Part shown: in pieces, positions 31,067-38,176 of the stretch
Numbering within the stretch: the stretch's first letter is position 1
Layout of the letters: each line of letters begins with the position of its first letter
Assembly: GCA_034436035.1 (NCBI GenBank)
Contig: DAOTVW010000071.1
Coordinates: 1-38,176 of the forward strand
Length of the DNA stretch: 38,176 nucleotides
Source of the DNA: UBA4823 sp034436035
GTDB lineage: Bacteria > Chloroflexota > Anaerolineae > Anaerolineales > UBA4823
Reading direction: 5' to 3'
Translations under genes and position numbers: made by a program
The notes under the pieces: model-generated
Told to the model about the DNA's origin: nothing
Database searches by the model: none
What the model saw: only the letters and a program-made list of their open reading frames with translations

Positions 31067-31645
31067 ATGAGTCTTTCAACAGATGAAAACTGGATAAAAT
31101 TTTTCCTAAACCTATCTCATTACATTGATTCACAAGTCACCAGTTCTGGAAATCATAGTTTACAAGTAGCCCGACATGCTATTGCCACTGCGAAAAAATT
31201 CGCCATGCGAGATGAAGAAGTGCGCATCACCTATTGGGCATCTTTGCTCCATGATATTGGAAAGATTGGTGTACCCGAGGAAATCCTCGTTAAAAACGGC
31301 CCACTTGATGATAAAGAATGGCAATTCATGCGACTACATCCAACATTGGGCGCCAATATCATCCGTTCAGTTCGGACTATGTCTGTCATTTCACCAATCA
31401 TTCTTTTCCACCAAGAAAAATTCGATGGTTCTGGTTACCCATATGGTCTCAAAGGTCAAGAAATTCCTTTGGGATCGCGCATCCTCGCTGTTGTAGATGC
31501 ATTTGATGCAATGACGAATGAACGTGTCTATCGTAGTGCATATTCAAAAAGCGAAGCCATTAATGAATTAATTTCAGCAAAAGGCAAACAGTTTGATCCG
31601 GATGTTGTGGATAAATTTCTCACAATCATTTCCATCAATAATTAA
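31067..31645 (+). CDS. Stand-alone HD-GYP domain phosphodiesterase
   Basis: A 192-residue single-domain HD-GYP protein: H30 (NHSLQVARHA), HD at 62-63 (LLHDIGKIGVPEEIL), H91 (HPTLGANII), H115 with FDGSGYP (GYP at 123-125) and D144 (AVVDAFDAMT). HD-GYP enzymes hydrolyse cyclic di-GMP or related cyclic dinucleotides. There is no receiver, PAS or membrane domain. I chose ATG at 31067 with CGGAG upstream; ATG at 31007 would add 20 residues without family resemblance. It lies on the opposite strand between the T-box leader and leuS, so any T-box-leuS transcript is antisense to the whole gene. Confidence 0.9.
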   Translation: MSLSTDENWIKFFLNLSHYIDSQVTSSGNHSLQVARHAIATAKKFAMRDEEVRITYWASLLHDIGKIGVPEEILVKNGPLDDKEWQFMRLHPTLGANIIRSVRTMSVISPIILFHQEKFDGSGYPYGLKGQEIPLGSRILAVVDAFDAMTNERVYRSAYSKSEAINELISAKGKQFDPDVVDKFLTIISINN

Positions 31646-31650
31646 CTTTA

Positions 31651-31681
31651 AAAACAAAAATCTCCGTCCTCAGGGACGGAG
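31651..31681 (-). terminator. T-box regulated terminator
   Basis: The stem CTCCGTCC / GGACGGAG (31681-31674 with 31669-31662) with a CTGA loop is followed by ATTTTTGTTTT. Its left arm also pairs with GGAG and CAGGG of the T-box core, forming the alternative antiterminator. Confidence 0.9.
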
Positions 31682-31890
31682 AAAATCTCCGCGGTACCAC
31701 CCTGTTTGCCAATAAAGGCCAACTCGTGTATTGATAACGGAATTACCGGTGTTGACTACTCTAACATTCATCAACACAGATTAACCAGGCGAGTTCAGCC
31801 ATGTAGTGTTCTGTGCACACATTGTTGGGCTCTCACCAATCTTCCCAACTCGCTGACAGATAGCTTACTACTCCTATCTCTTTTTTGTAT
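31651..31890 (-). promoter_or_regulatory. T-box riboswitch leader, probably leucine-specific
   Basis: On the minus strand the sequence shows the T-box parts in order. Stem I has AGUA (in GGAGTAGTAAGC) facing GAACUC, with AGCTAT pairing to ATGGCT to close the specifier loop; the distal arm contains GGTGAGAGCC. The T-box core AGGGTGGTACCGCGG is at 31703-31689. A competing terminator follows at 31681-31651. Read as GAA-XYZ, the specifier is CUC (31793-31791), a Leu codon with the usual C ending. UGGU in the core fits a tRNA with discriminator A, as in tRNA-Leu. Stem I starts within about 20 nt of the 3' end of tRNA-Ala(GGC), and I see no separate promoter. Confidence 0.9.
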
Positions 31891-31900
31891 TGTTTTGTTG

Positions 31901-31973
31901 TGGACCCAGTGGGATTCGAACCCACGGCCTTCTCAATGCCATTGAGACGCGCTCCCAACTGCGCTATGGGCCC
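31901..31973 (-). tRNA. tRNA-Ala (GGC)
   Basis: A 73-nt cloverleaf without an encoded CCA. The acceptor GGGCCCA pairs with TGGGTCC and contains G3-U70, the alanine identity pair. The anticodon loop ATGGCAT gives GGC, flanked by TCTCA/TGAGA. The T-loop is TTCGAAT. Confidence 0.95.
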
Positions 31974-32012
31974 ATTCAATTTGTAAGGTCGTTTGGTTTT
32001 CTCCCATTCCAG

Positions 32013-32085
32013 TGGACCTGGAGGGATTCGAACCCTCGACCTCTTCAGTGCGATTGAAGCGCGCTCCCAACTGCGCTACAGGCCC
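32013..32085 (-). tRNA. tRNA-Ala (CGC)
   Basis: A 73-nt cloverleaf without encoded CCA. The acceptor GGGCCTG/CAGGTCC again has G3-U70. The anticodon loop ATCGCAC gives CGC between CTTCA/TGAAG. It shares the D-arm GCGCAGTTGGGAGCGCG with the neighbouring tRNA-Ala(GGC). Confidence 0.95.
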
Positions 32086-32102
32086 TTTCTCAGGGTGATG
32101 AA

Positions 32103-32131
32103 ATTGTACCTGAGCGACCGCAACCTGTCAA
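32103..32131 (-). promoter_or_regulatory. Strong promoter of the tRNA-Ala pair
   Basis: A consensus TTGACA (32131-32126), a 17-base spacer and TACAAT (32108-32103) lie about 18 bp upstream of tRNA-Ala(CGC). It is one of the two best sigma-A matches in the window and may also drive the T-box leader. Confidence 0.88.
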
Positions 32132-32234
32132 GAAAAACTAACAACTCCCACGTTGTCAACACCCCTTCTTGATTCTTTTTCAGAAACCACGATAAATTCG
32201 CCTCTATAAACTTTCATCTTATCCACTTTGGTCG

Positions 32235-32240
32235 TATAAT
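32235..32240 (+). promoter_or_regulatory. -10 box of the peptidase operon
   Basis: TATAAT at 32235-32240, with only a weak TTTCAT at 32212-32217 (17-base spacer) as -35. It gives a leader of about 27 nt that includes GGAGGAAAGG. Confidence 0.5.
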
Positions 32241-32273
32241 TTTCGTACTTATATTCATGGAGGAAAGGTATTT

Positions 32274-33389
32274 ATGGAAAATATTTTCCTAAATCGTCAA
32301 TCCAAATTTCGTTCCCTTCTTCAAGCTACTTCTTTTGATTTAGCAGTTCTAAACCCAAGCCCTACTTTAGTGTACCTGACTGGGTTAGAATTTCATCTAA
32401 TGGAAAGACCTATTCTTTTCCTTTTTTCTAAAACTAATCCACCAATACTATTTTTACCAGAATTAGAAAGTACAAAAGTAAAACAATTACCTTATCCACT
32501 GACTTTTATCACTTATGGTGAAGATCCTAGCACCTGGATAGAGGAATTTCGAAAAAGTCGTAATGCATTAGATAACCCCACCATTTCATTGATTGGCGTT
32601 GAAGAAACCCATTTACGATTTCTTGAATATGAGTTCCTTCACGCGGTTTTCCCTTCCAGCGAAATCCGTTCGTGTCAAAGCCTCATATCAGAATTACGAA
32701 TAAAAAAAGATGGAGTGGAAAAAGGATGGATATCCCAGGCTATCCGAATTGCCGAAGAAGGGCTGACAAATACGTTGCCAACCATTAAGCCTGGAATTAC
32801 AGAGCAAGAACTGGCCAACGAATTAGTTATCCACCTAATACGCTGCGGATCCGATCCACAATTACCTTTTTTCCCAATCATTGCATCGGGAGAAAACAGC
32901 GCCAACCCCCATGCGATACCGACAGAACGGAAAATTCAGGCAAGAGATGTTATTGTTATCGATTGGGGAGCCAGATATCATGGTTATATTTCCGACCTTA
33001 CTCGAACCTTTGTTATAGGCAAGGCTCCACAAGAGTTCGAGATTATTTATAAAATCGTCAAAAATGCAAACCAGATTGGTTCTCAATCAGTGATGCCAGG
33101 GATACAAGCAGGTGAGATCGATCGGCTTGTACGGAATCAGATTGAACAGAGTGGTTTTGGAGATTATTTTACGCACCGAACCGGTCATGGAATCGGTTTA
33201 GAGACCCATGAGGAGCCTTACATTCGAGCTGATAATAAACAAATCCTTCAACCTGGAATGACTTTTACCATTGAGCCGGGTATTTACCTCCCAAGAAAAT
33301 TTGGTGTTCGTATCGAAGATAATGTGTATGTTAGCGATACAGGCTCTGAAATTTTATCTACCCTATCTCGCGATTTGATTACCTTATAA
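32274..33389 (+). CDS. M24 family Xaa-Pro aminopeptidase-like metallopeptidase
   Basis: A 371-residue protein with a creatinase-type N-terminal domain (about 1-135) and a pita-bread catalytic domain. All five dinuclear metal ligands are visible: D230 (VIDWGARYHGYISD), D241, H305 (HRTGHGIGLETHE), E334 (TIEPGIYLP) and E348 (VRIEDNVYV). It likely removes N-terminal residues ahead of proline from peptides in the cytoplasm. It is the first gene of a three-gene operon with the esterase (5-bp gap) and MFS transporter. Confidence 0.93.
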   Translation: MENIFLNRQSKFRSLLQATSFDLAVLNPSPTLVYLTGLEFHLMERPILFLFSKTNPPILFLPELESTKVKQLPYPLTFITYGEDPSTWIEEFRKSRNALDNPTISLIGVEETHLRFLEYEFLHAVFPSSEIRSCQSLISELRIKKDGVEKGWISQAIRIAEEGLTNTLPTIKPGITEQELANELVIHLIRCGSDPQLPFFPIIASGENSANPHAIPTERKIQARDVIVIDWGARYHGYISDLTRTFVIGKAPQEFEIIYKIVKNANQIGSQSVMPGIQAGEIDRLVRNQIEQSGFGDYFTHRTGHGIGLETHEEPYIRADNKQILQPGMTFTIEPGIYLPRKFGVRIEDNVYVSDTGSEILSTLSRDLITL

Positions 33390-33394
33390 AGACG

Positions 33395-34150
33395 ATGTTG
33401 ATCAAAGGGACTGAACCATTTTTCTTTCATAACGGAGAAGTTGCTTGCCTATTAGTCCATGGATTTACCAGCTCTCCGCGTGAAATGCGCCCTCTTGGTG
33501 AGGCATTGGCTGCACAAGGTTTCACCGTTCTTGGGATACGCTTATTTGCGCATGGTACGCAATATCAAGATATGCCCCGTGCCCGCTGGCAAGATTGGAT
33601 TGCCAATATCGAGGATGGTTGGTACTTACTCAATGGTGAAAAGCTTCCGGTCATCCTTATTGGGTTTTCTCTTGGTGGGGCGTTATCTTTATACTTTTCA
33701 ACTTTCTTCCCAGTTAAAGCAGTCGTTGCGATTGCAGCTCCATTTAATATTCCTCGCGATCCACGGGCTAAATTCCTTAAACCTCTTTCAGTTATTTATC
33801 CATATATCCCTGTTCGTAGTAAAGGCACCTGGTTTAATCAAACGGAAAAAGCCAACCATATTCGTTATCCGAATGACGCTACCAGGGCGCTCTATGAAAT
33901 TCGCAATTTCTTACATATTTTACAAAAAAAGGCAGCACAAATTACGGCACCCACACTATTGGTTTACTCTAAAAATGACCCCACTATTCGCGTTCAAGAC
34001 CATCACATGGAAGATATCTATCAAACAATTAATAGTCGAATTAAAGAAACTTTATGGGTGGAAAATTCCGGACATATTATTCCTTTAGACGCTGAACGAG
34101 ATCAAGTATTTCAAGCTTGCATTAATTTTATCCAGCGGGTGGTGTCATAA
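33395..34150 (+). CDS. Alpha/beta-hydrolase, carboxylesterase/monoacylglycerol lipase type
   Basis: A 251-residue soluble hydrolase resembling the Est30 carboxylesterases. The oxyanion segment is LLVHGFTSSPREMRPL (19-34), the nucleophile S92 in GFSLGG, with D195 (YSKNDPTIRV) and H227 (ENSGHIIPLD) completing the triad. It lacks a signal peptide. The start is 5 bp after the peptidase stop with no good ribosome binding site, so translation is probably coupled. Confidence 0.9.
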   Translation: MLIKGTEPFFFHNGEVACLLVHGFTSSPREMRPLGEALAAQGFTVLGIRLFAHGTQYQDMPRARWQDWIANIEDGWYLLNGEKLPVILIGFSLGGALSLYFSTFFPVKAVVAIAAPFNIPRDPRAKFLKPLSVIYPYIPVRSKGTWFNQTEKANHIRYPNDATRALYEIRNFLHILQKKAAQITAPTLLVYSKNDPTIRVQDHHMEDIYQTINSRIKETLWVENSGHIIPLDAERDQVFQACINFIQRVVS

Positions 34151-34153
34151 TTT

Positions 34154-35296
34154 ATGACGCAGGACATTTTATTAATCTCGCTATCCCTCCTGAGCTGGGG
34201 ATTTGGAGAAAGTGCCTTCTTGTCATTTTTACCGCTCTACTTACAACAACTTGGTGCAAAACCAGTTGAAATTGGCGGAATATTAGGCACTTTTAGCTTA
34301 GCTGCAGCTTTGGTTCATCTTCCTGCTGGTTATTTATCCGATAAAATCGGTCGTAAACCAATCATCGTTGCAGGTTGGACAATTGGTTTAATCGGGGTGG
34401 TATTAATGGCGACCGTTCGTTCGTTACCATTATTTATCGTCAGTATCTTCATTTACGGGTCAACTAGTTTTGTCATGCCTCCGTTAAACAGCTATTTGTC
34501 CCATGCTTCGTCAAAATTATCCGTTGCCAGAGTATTGACCCTTGTCTCGGCTGCCTATAATCTAGGTGCGATGTTTGGTCCACTCATCGGAGGTTATATT
34601 GGGGATCATTATGGGTTAAAGAAAATTTTTGTGTTTTCGACTGCGATCATTATTATTTCTAACCTCTTAATCCATTTCATTCATCCACAACCCATTCACC
34701 ATACATCAAAACCTGTTAAAGCTTTTCGTTCTGTTCTCAGTCGAAATTACTTGCTTTTTACCTTTTTACTTTTCTTCATCATTTTTGCAACTTATCTACC
34801 GCAGCCTTTGACACCAAATTTCCTGAAAAACCAACTCCATTATTCCCTATCTACGATTGGCCTCCTCTTTTTTGTAAACGGTACCGGAATTGTTATTTTT
34901 AATCTCATCATCGGTTCTTTACCTGCATACAAAGGGTTAATAATTGGTCAAGGATTTGTATTACTATTCTCGCTTCTTTTATGTAAAGCGACCAATTTAT
35001 CTTTAATAATAATGGCGCTATTTATCCTGGGAGGATTTCGAGCAGCTCGCACAATGGGTACTGCACATTTACGCTGCTATATCGAACCAGCAAACCTGGG
35101 AATTGCTTTTGGCTTTTCCGAAATGGTTATTGCAATCTCTTTATTCCTATCTTCAGCATTTGCAGGATATTTATATAATCATCAACCCACTGCCATGTAT
35201 TGGATAGGCAGTGGGCTGATTATTGTATCAATTATTTTTTCGTTTATATTTAAATCACTCGAAAAGAGTGATAAACCGAATGTCGATCCAGAGTAG
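34154..35296 (+). CDS. Major facilitator superfamily transporter
   Basis: A 380-residue membrane protein with about 12 hydrophobic helices. The loop 2-3 motif GYLSDKIGRKP (about residues 58-68) is the MFS signature. The substrate is unknown; similarity to drug-efflux-type MFS is general only. It starts 3 bp after the esterase stop and ends 3 bp before the convergent EF-G-like gene. Confidence 0.9.
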   Translation: MTQDILLISLSLLSWGFGESAFLSFLPLYLQQLGAKPVEIGGILGTFSLAAALVHLPAGYLSDKIGRKPIIVAGWTIGLIGVVLMATVRSLPLFIVSIFIYGSTSFVMPPLNSYLSHASSKLSVARVLTLVSAAYNLGAMFGPLIGGYIGDHYGLKKIFVFSTAIIIISNLLIHFIHPQPIHHTSKPVKAFRSVLSRNYLLFTFLLFFIIFATYLPQPLTPNFLKNQLHYSLSTIGLLFFVNGTGIVIFNLIIGSLPAYKGLIIGQGFVLLFSLLLCKATNLSLIIMALFILGGFRAARTMGTAHLRCYIEPANLGIAFGFSEMVIAISLFLSSAFAGYLYNHQPTAMYWIGSGLIIVSIIFSFIFKSLEKSDKPNVDPE

Positions 35297-35299
35297 TCT

Positions 35300-37372
35300 T
35301 TATTCCTCCTTCTTGGATTCGAGCTCTTTTTGCCGTGCGGCGATAATTTCCTGAGCTAAATGAGCCGGCACAACCTCATAGTGAGAAAATTCCATCGTAA
35401 ATATACCTCTACCGCCTGTGATTGACCTTAAGTCAGCAGTATAGCGTAACATTTCAGCTAATGGTACTTGAGCTGTGACAACAGAACGACCTTTCTCAGT
35501 ATCCATTCCCTGAACCCTGGCGCGGCGGGTGTTCATATCACCCAAGACATCTCCCATGTTTGCCTCAGGAACGATTACCTTGACGTTCATAATCGGTTCC
35601 AATAAAACAGGTCCGGCATCTTTGACACATAATTTAAAGGCTTCACGTCCTGCAATTTCGAAAGCAACTGGTTTTGAATCTACCGGATGTTCTTTTCCAT
35701 CGTAAACCGATACTTTTACGTTTTTTACCGGGTAACCAGCCACTACCCCTTCCTTCATGACTGCTTTAATACCTTTTTCAATTGCTGGCATGAAGCTGGA
35801 TGAGATAGCTCCTCCAAAAACATCATTCGAGAATTCGTAATCGGCATCTGGGAGAGGTTCTACGCGCATTGCAACTTCAGCAAATTGACCGGCACCACCG
35901 GTTTGCTTTTTATGACGATAGGTAGCCTGACCTTGTTTCGTGATGGTTTCCAAATAGGGAACTTTTGGAATATCTACTTGCAAATACGTCTGGAATTTTG
36001 TTTCTGCTTTGCGAATTGCAACGTCGATATGTTGATCCCCCATTCCCTGTAATATTGTTTGATTGGTCGAAGGTTCCTGATGCCAGGATAGTGTCATATC
36101 CTCTTCGCATAAACGGGTCAAAGTCGGACTAATTTTCGCCGAATCTGCTTGTGTCTTGGGGAATACCGCTACCTGATACAATGCATGTGGATATTCTGGA
36201 ATGGGTAATATAACCGGGCGGCTGCGATCACACAATGTATCTCCCGTCGAAGTAACGCTCAATTTTGGTACGGTAGCAATGTCACCTGCATGAACTACTT
36301 TGACCGGAATGGTTTCTTTACCACGCATTACACTTAATGTTCCCAATCGCTCTTCTGTCTCCTTATTTGCATTCCATACCTTGGTATCTGAACTGATTAT
36401 TCCAGAATATACACGGAAATAAGTTATTTTTCCCACAAAAGGATCCGCTGTAGTTTTCCAAACATAAGCTGCTAATGGTTCCTGATCGAAACATTCCAGT
36501 TCAATTTCCTCATTACGGAATAAAGCTTTCGCTTTTGGAGCCTCTTTAGGTGATGGGAATAAAGAAATACATGCATCCAATAAAGGAAAGATCCCGATTT
36601 CAGCAGTGCCAGCAGCAACAAATACTGGCACAAACGACCCATTCATGACAACTTTCTGCAAACCGCGAATAATTTCTTCGCCACTTAATTCTTGCCCATC
36701 AAGGTATTTTTCAAGCAGAGCATCCTCCCCTTCCGCAGCTGCTTCGATTAATTCCATGCGTGCGGATTCTGCTTCTTCCAAAAATTCAGCTGGGATTTCA
36801 CTGGCTTGATTGCCTGCTCCTGCATAAGCTTTCATCGTAATTAAATCAATTACACCCTTAAAATCAGCCTTTTCTCCCCAAGGCAATTGTACAGGAAGCA
36901 AACGAGTTTCTGAAATTTCCCGCACTGACTCTAAGGCTTTTTTGTAATTGGCATTATCGCGATTCATTTTATTGATCACCAGAAATCGAGGTAAATGAAA
37001 ACGATCGCAATAACTCCACGCTATCTCGGTTCCTACTTCGGCTCCGGCGACCGAGTCAACTAAAACCAAAGCACCGTCTGCTACTCGTAACGCAGAAATC
37101 ATTTCCCCAATAAAATCGTTATAGCCTGGGGTGTCCATAAAATTTATTTTAAAATCTTTATATTCCACAGGAATTAACGCGGTGGAAAGTGAAATTCCCC
37201 TCCTGATTTCTTCTTCCTCAAAATCTGCGACCGTGGTCCCATCTTCGATTTTCCCTAATCGTGTTGTAGCTCCAGTTTGATGTAAAAATGCTTCAACCAG
37301 CATCGTTTTCCCGGAACTACTATGTGATGCTAATGCAATATTACGGATCATTTCAGTTGTGTATTCTTTCAT
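35300..37372 (-). CDS. EF-G-like translational GTPase (FusA2 type)
   Basis: A 690-residue protein with the five-domain EF-G layout, but deviating in the G domain. The P-loop is ASHSSSGKT (15-23), switch I RGISLS, G3 DTPGY where EF-G has DTPGH, and G4 NKMN where GTPases have NKxD. Domains III-V are complete (EPIMNVKVIVPEANMGDVLGDMNTRR). DTPGY is shared with FusA2/EF-G-2 paralogues as I remember them; NKMN is less usual. Such paralogues are not the housekeeping translocase, and their role is uncertain. I chose ATG at 37372 (AAGGG upstream) over the in-frame TTG at 37390. Confidence 0.9.
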   Translation of the reverse strand: MKEYTTEMIRNIALASHSSSGKTMLVEAFLHQTGATTRLGKIEDGTTVADFEEEEIRRGISLSTALIPVEYKDFKINFMDTPGYNDFIGEMISALRVADGALVLVDSVAGAEVGTEIAWSYCDRFHLPRFLVINKMNRDNANYKKALESVREISETRLLPVQLPWGEKADFKGVIDLITMKAYAGAGNQASEIPAEFLEEAESARMELIEAAAEGEDALLEKYLDGQELSGEEIIRGLQKVVMNGSFVPVFVAAGTAEIGIFPLLDACISLFPSPKEAPKAKALFRNEEIELECFDQEPLAAYVWKTTADPFVGKITYFRVYSGIISSDTKVWNANKETEERLGTLSVMRGKETIPVKVVHAGDIATVPKLSVTSTGDTLCDRSRPVILPIPEYPHALYQVAVFPKTQADSAKISPTLTRLCEEDMTLSWHQEPSTNQTILQGMGDQHIDVAIRKAETKFQTYLQVDIPKVPYLETITKQGQATYRHKKQTGGAGQFAEVAMRVEPLPDADYEFSNDVFGGAISSSFMPAIEKGIKAVMKEGVVAGYPVKNVKVSVYDGKEHPVDSKPVAFEIAGREAFKLCVKDAGPVLLEPIMNVKVIVPEANMGDVLGDMNTRRARVQGMDTEKGRSVVTAQVPLAEMLRYTADLRSITGGRGIFTMEFSHYEVVPAHLAQEIIAARQKELESKKEE

Positions 37373-37409
37373 TTGTAAGCCCTTCTCCAATTAGAATCAT
37401 CAGCACTCC

Positions 37410-37438
37410 ATTGTAAAATATGTCTGATTAAATGTCAA
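37410..37438 (-). promoter_or_regulatory. Promoter of the EF-G-like gene
   Basis: TTGACA (37438-37433), 17 bases, TACAAT (37415-37410) on the minus strand: full consensus -35 and near-consensus -10. The leader is about 30 nt with an AAGGG ribosome binding site. Confidence 0.85.
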
Positions 37439-37443
37439 AGAAT

Positions 37444-37472
37444 TTAACAAAGCTAATTTTATCGAGTAAAAT
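37444..37472 (+). promoter_or_regulatory. Promoter of the methyltransferase gene
   Basis: TTAACA (37444-37449), 17 bases, TAAAAT (37467-37472). Its -35 stands 5 bp from the -35 of the divergent EF-G-like promoter, so the two promoters are back to back. Confidence 0.7.
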
Positions 37473-37496
37473 CCTTTTTCGTAAGGATGAATTTTC

Positions 37497-38066
37497 ATGC
37501 TCCGCAAATTGGTTTTTGAATATATGTACTTACGCCATCCTCGTTGGGATACCGGAATCACTCCTCCGGAAGTTGTGGATTTTGTCCAAAATCATCCACC
37601 CGGCAATGCCCTCGAGCTAGGTTGTGGAAGCGGTACAAATGCTATATATTTAGCTCAAAACGGTTGGAAAGTTACTGCAGTAGATTTTTCCTTTCTCGCA
37701 ATTTCTCGCGCAAAACGAAAATCAGCTCGGCTTCCCTGCTCCATCAAATGGATTTGCGCTGATGCAAGCAATTTGACCATGATCCAAGAAACGTTTAATT
37801 TGATTGTAGATATCGGTTGCTTTCATGGTTTAAATCCTATCCAAAAACAAAAGTATATTCAGCAATTAGATCGTTTTTTATCGGCAGGAGGCACATATCT
37901 CCTTTATGGGTTTATAGACACAGGATTGAGTTCAGCTGCCATCACTGATAAAGATATTATGGAGCTGCAAAAATTCTTAAAACTCGATTCAGCTACTCAT
38001 GGGGTAGATGGAACGCATAAATCAGCTTGGTTTAGATTTATAAAACAAAATATGAAGATAGAATAA
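37497..38066 (+). CDS. SAM-dependent class I methyltransferase
   Basis: A 189-residue Rossmann-fold methyltransferase. Motif I is ALELGCGSGTNAIYLA (38-53), followed by VTAVDFSFLAI with the ribose-binding Asp, and CADASN and FNLIVDIGCFHGL further on, as in TehB/thiopurine-methyltransferase-like enzymes. The acceptor is unknown. TAAGGATGA precedes the ATG. It lies 6 bp before the next gene, so the two are probably co-transcribed. Confidence 0.88.
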   Translation: MLRKLVFEYMYLRHPRWDTGITPPEVVDFVQNHPPGNALELGCGSGTNAIYLAQNGWKVTAVDFSFLAISRAKRKSARLPCSIKWICADASNLTMIQETFNLIVDIGCFHGLNPIQKQKYIQQLDRFLSAGGTYLLYGFIDTGLSSAAITDKDIMELQKFLKLDSATHGVDGTHKSAWFRFIKQNMKIE

Positions 38067-38072
38067 TTAACT

Positions 38073-38176
38073 ATGCGCATATTATTTCTTTTTATTGACG
38101 GTATCGGACTTGCCCCATCCAACTCCAAATCTAATCCTTTTATCAATGCAAAAACTCCTTTCCTTGATGAAATTAT
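38073..38176 (+). CDS. Alkaline-phosphatase-superfamily metalloenzyme, partial (runs off window)
   Basis: Only 34 codons are visible: MRILFLFIDGIGLAPSNSK and then NPFINAKTPFLDEI. The LFLFIDGxGL start with its metal-binding Asp is typical of the phosphoglycerate mutase / phosphopentomutase / alkaline phosphatase superfamily. The specific function cannot be judged from this fragment. Confidence 0.65.
   Translation, partial: MRILFLFIDGIGLAPSNSKSNPFINAKTPFLDEI

Noticed and set aside
31790..31796. Reading the T-box specifier as UCG (Ser)
   Set aside because: GAAC-UCG is possible if one base follows GAA, but specifiers usually end in C and the downstream synthetase is leuS. CUC is preferred, though not proven.
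31706..31945. A 79-codon plus-strand frame over the T-box and tRNA region
   Set aside because: It is the complement of structured RNA sequence (T-box leader and tRNA-Ala); the predicted peptide is the familiar artefact of reading through a tRNA (DSNPRPSQ).
33459..34088. A 209-codon open frame in another phase of the esterase gene
   Set aside because: The in-frame esterase has a complete catalytic triad and family motifs; the alternative frame shows no family resemblance and lies entirely within it.
1..38176. CRISPR arrays, insertion sequences, prophage or toxin-antitoxin systems
   Set aside because: I looked for direct repeats, transposase or integrase motifs and small paired genes and saw none that could be supported.

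Overview
The window looks like an ordinary, densely packed chromosomal segment from a low-to-mid GC bacterium. The protein flavour (a DHH protein of the DHH-CBS-nucleotidyltransferase type, tandem FemX-like proteins, a second NuoM with the SPDGHVAAP motif, an EF-G-like paralogue) points to Chloroflexota, probably Anaerolineae. That assignment is inferred from remembered protein style, not from a search. No rRNA, CRISPR array, transposase or prophage gene is visible.

Layout. (1) 1-5339: a partial DHH phosphoesterase on the minus strand diverges from a MazG-like / LOG-like / helical-repeat operon, followed by rpsO and pnp. (2) 5336-6919: murE, tail to tail with pnp, its start just behind a terminator. 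(3) 6983-9381, minus: an F0 module (atpI/Z-like, a, c, and a b subunit fused to the C-terminal part of delta) with its own promoter and no F1 genes. (4) 9440-18733, minus: the complete membrane arm of complex I (A, H, J, K, L, M, a second M, N) with no peripheral-arm gene (B, C, D, E, F, G, I) and a terminator between nuoA and nuoH. (5) 18858-21209: a membrane transglutaminase. (6) 21213-26842, minus: a tight cell-envelope operon (GT2 glycosyltransferase, polyprenyl-phosphate sugar transferase, two FemX-like aminoacyltransferases, a D-cysteine desulfhydrase-like PLP enzyme). (7) 27080-30977, minus: leuS, a creatininase-family protein and RidA. (8) 31067-31645: an HD-GYP protein on the plus strand. 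(9) 31651-32131, minus: a promoter, two tRNA-Ala genes and a T-box leader. (10) 32274-35296: an Xaa-Pro peptidase, an esterase and an MFS transporter. (11) 35300-37372: an EF-G-like GTPase, divergent from a methyltransferase and a partial alkaline-phosphatase-superfamily gene at the right edge.

The most interesting points are these. The complex I membrane arm has two NuoM-type subunits and a NuoL whose lateral-helix region carries about 26 extra residues, the pattern of an enlarged, four-antiporter complex I; the second NuoM has lost the TM7 lysine. ATP synthase has a fused b-delta stalk and is split from F1. A T-box that best reads as leucine-specific lies 3' of two tRNA-Ala genes and points at leuS, but an HD-GYP gene on the opposite strand lies between them, so a T-box-leuS transcript would be antisense to the whole HD-GYP gene. 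Several first genes of transcription units have a -10 box 7-10 nt before the start codon and no Shine-Dalgarno sequence, suggesting common leaderless mRNAs. The EF-G-like GTPase has NKMN instead of NKxD.

All functional calls come from reading the translated sequence. No database search or folding program was run.
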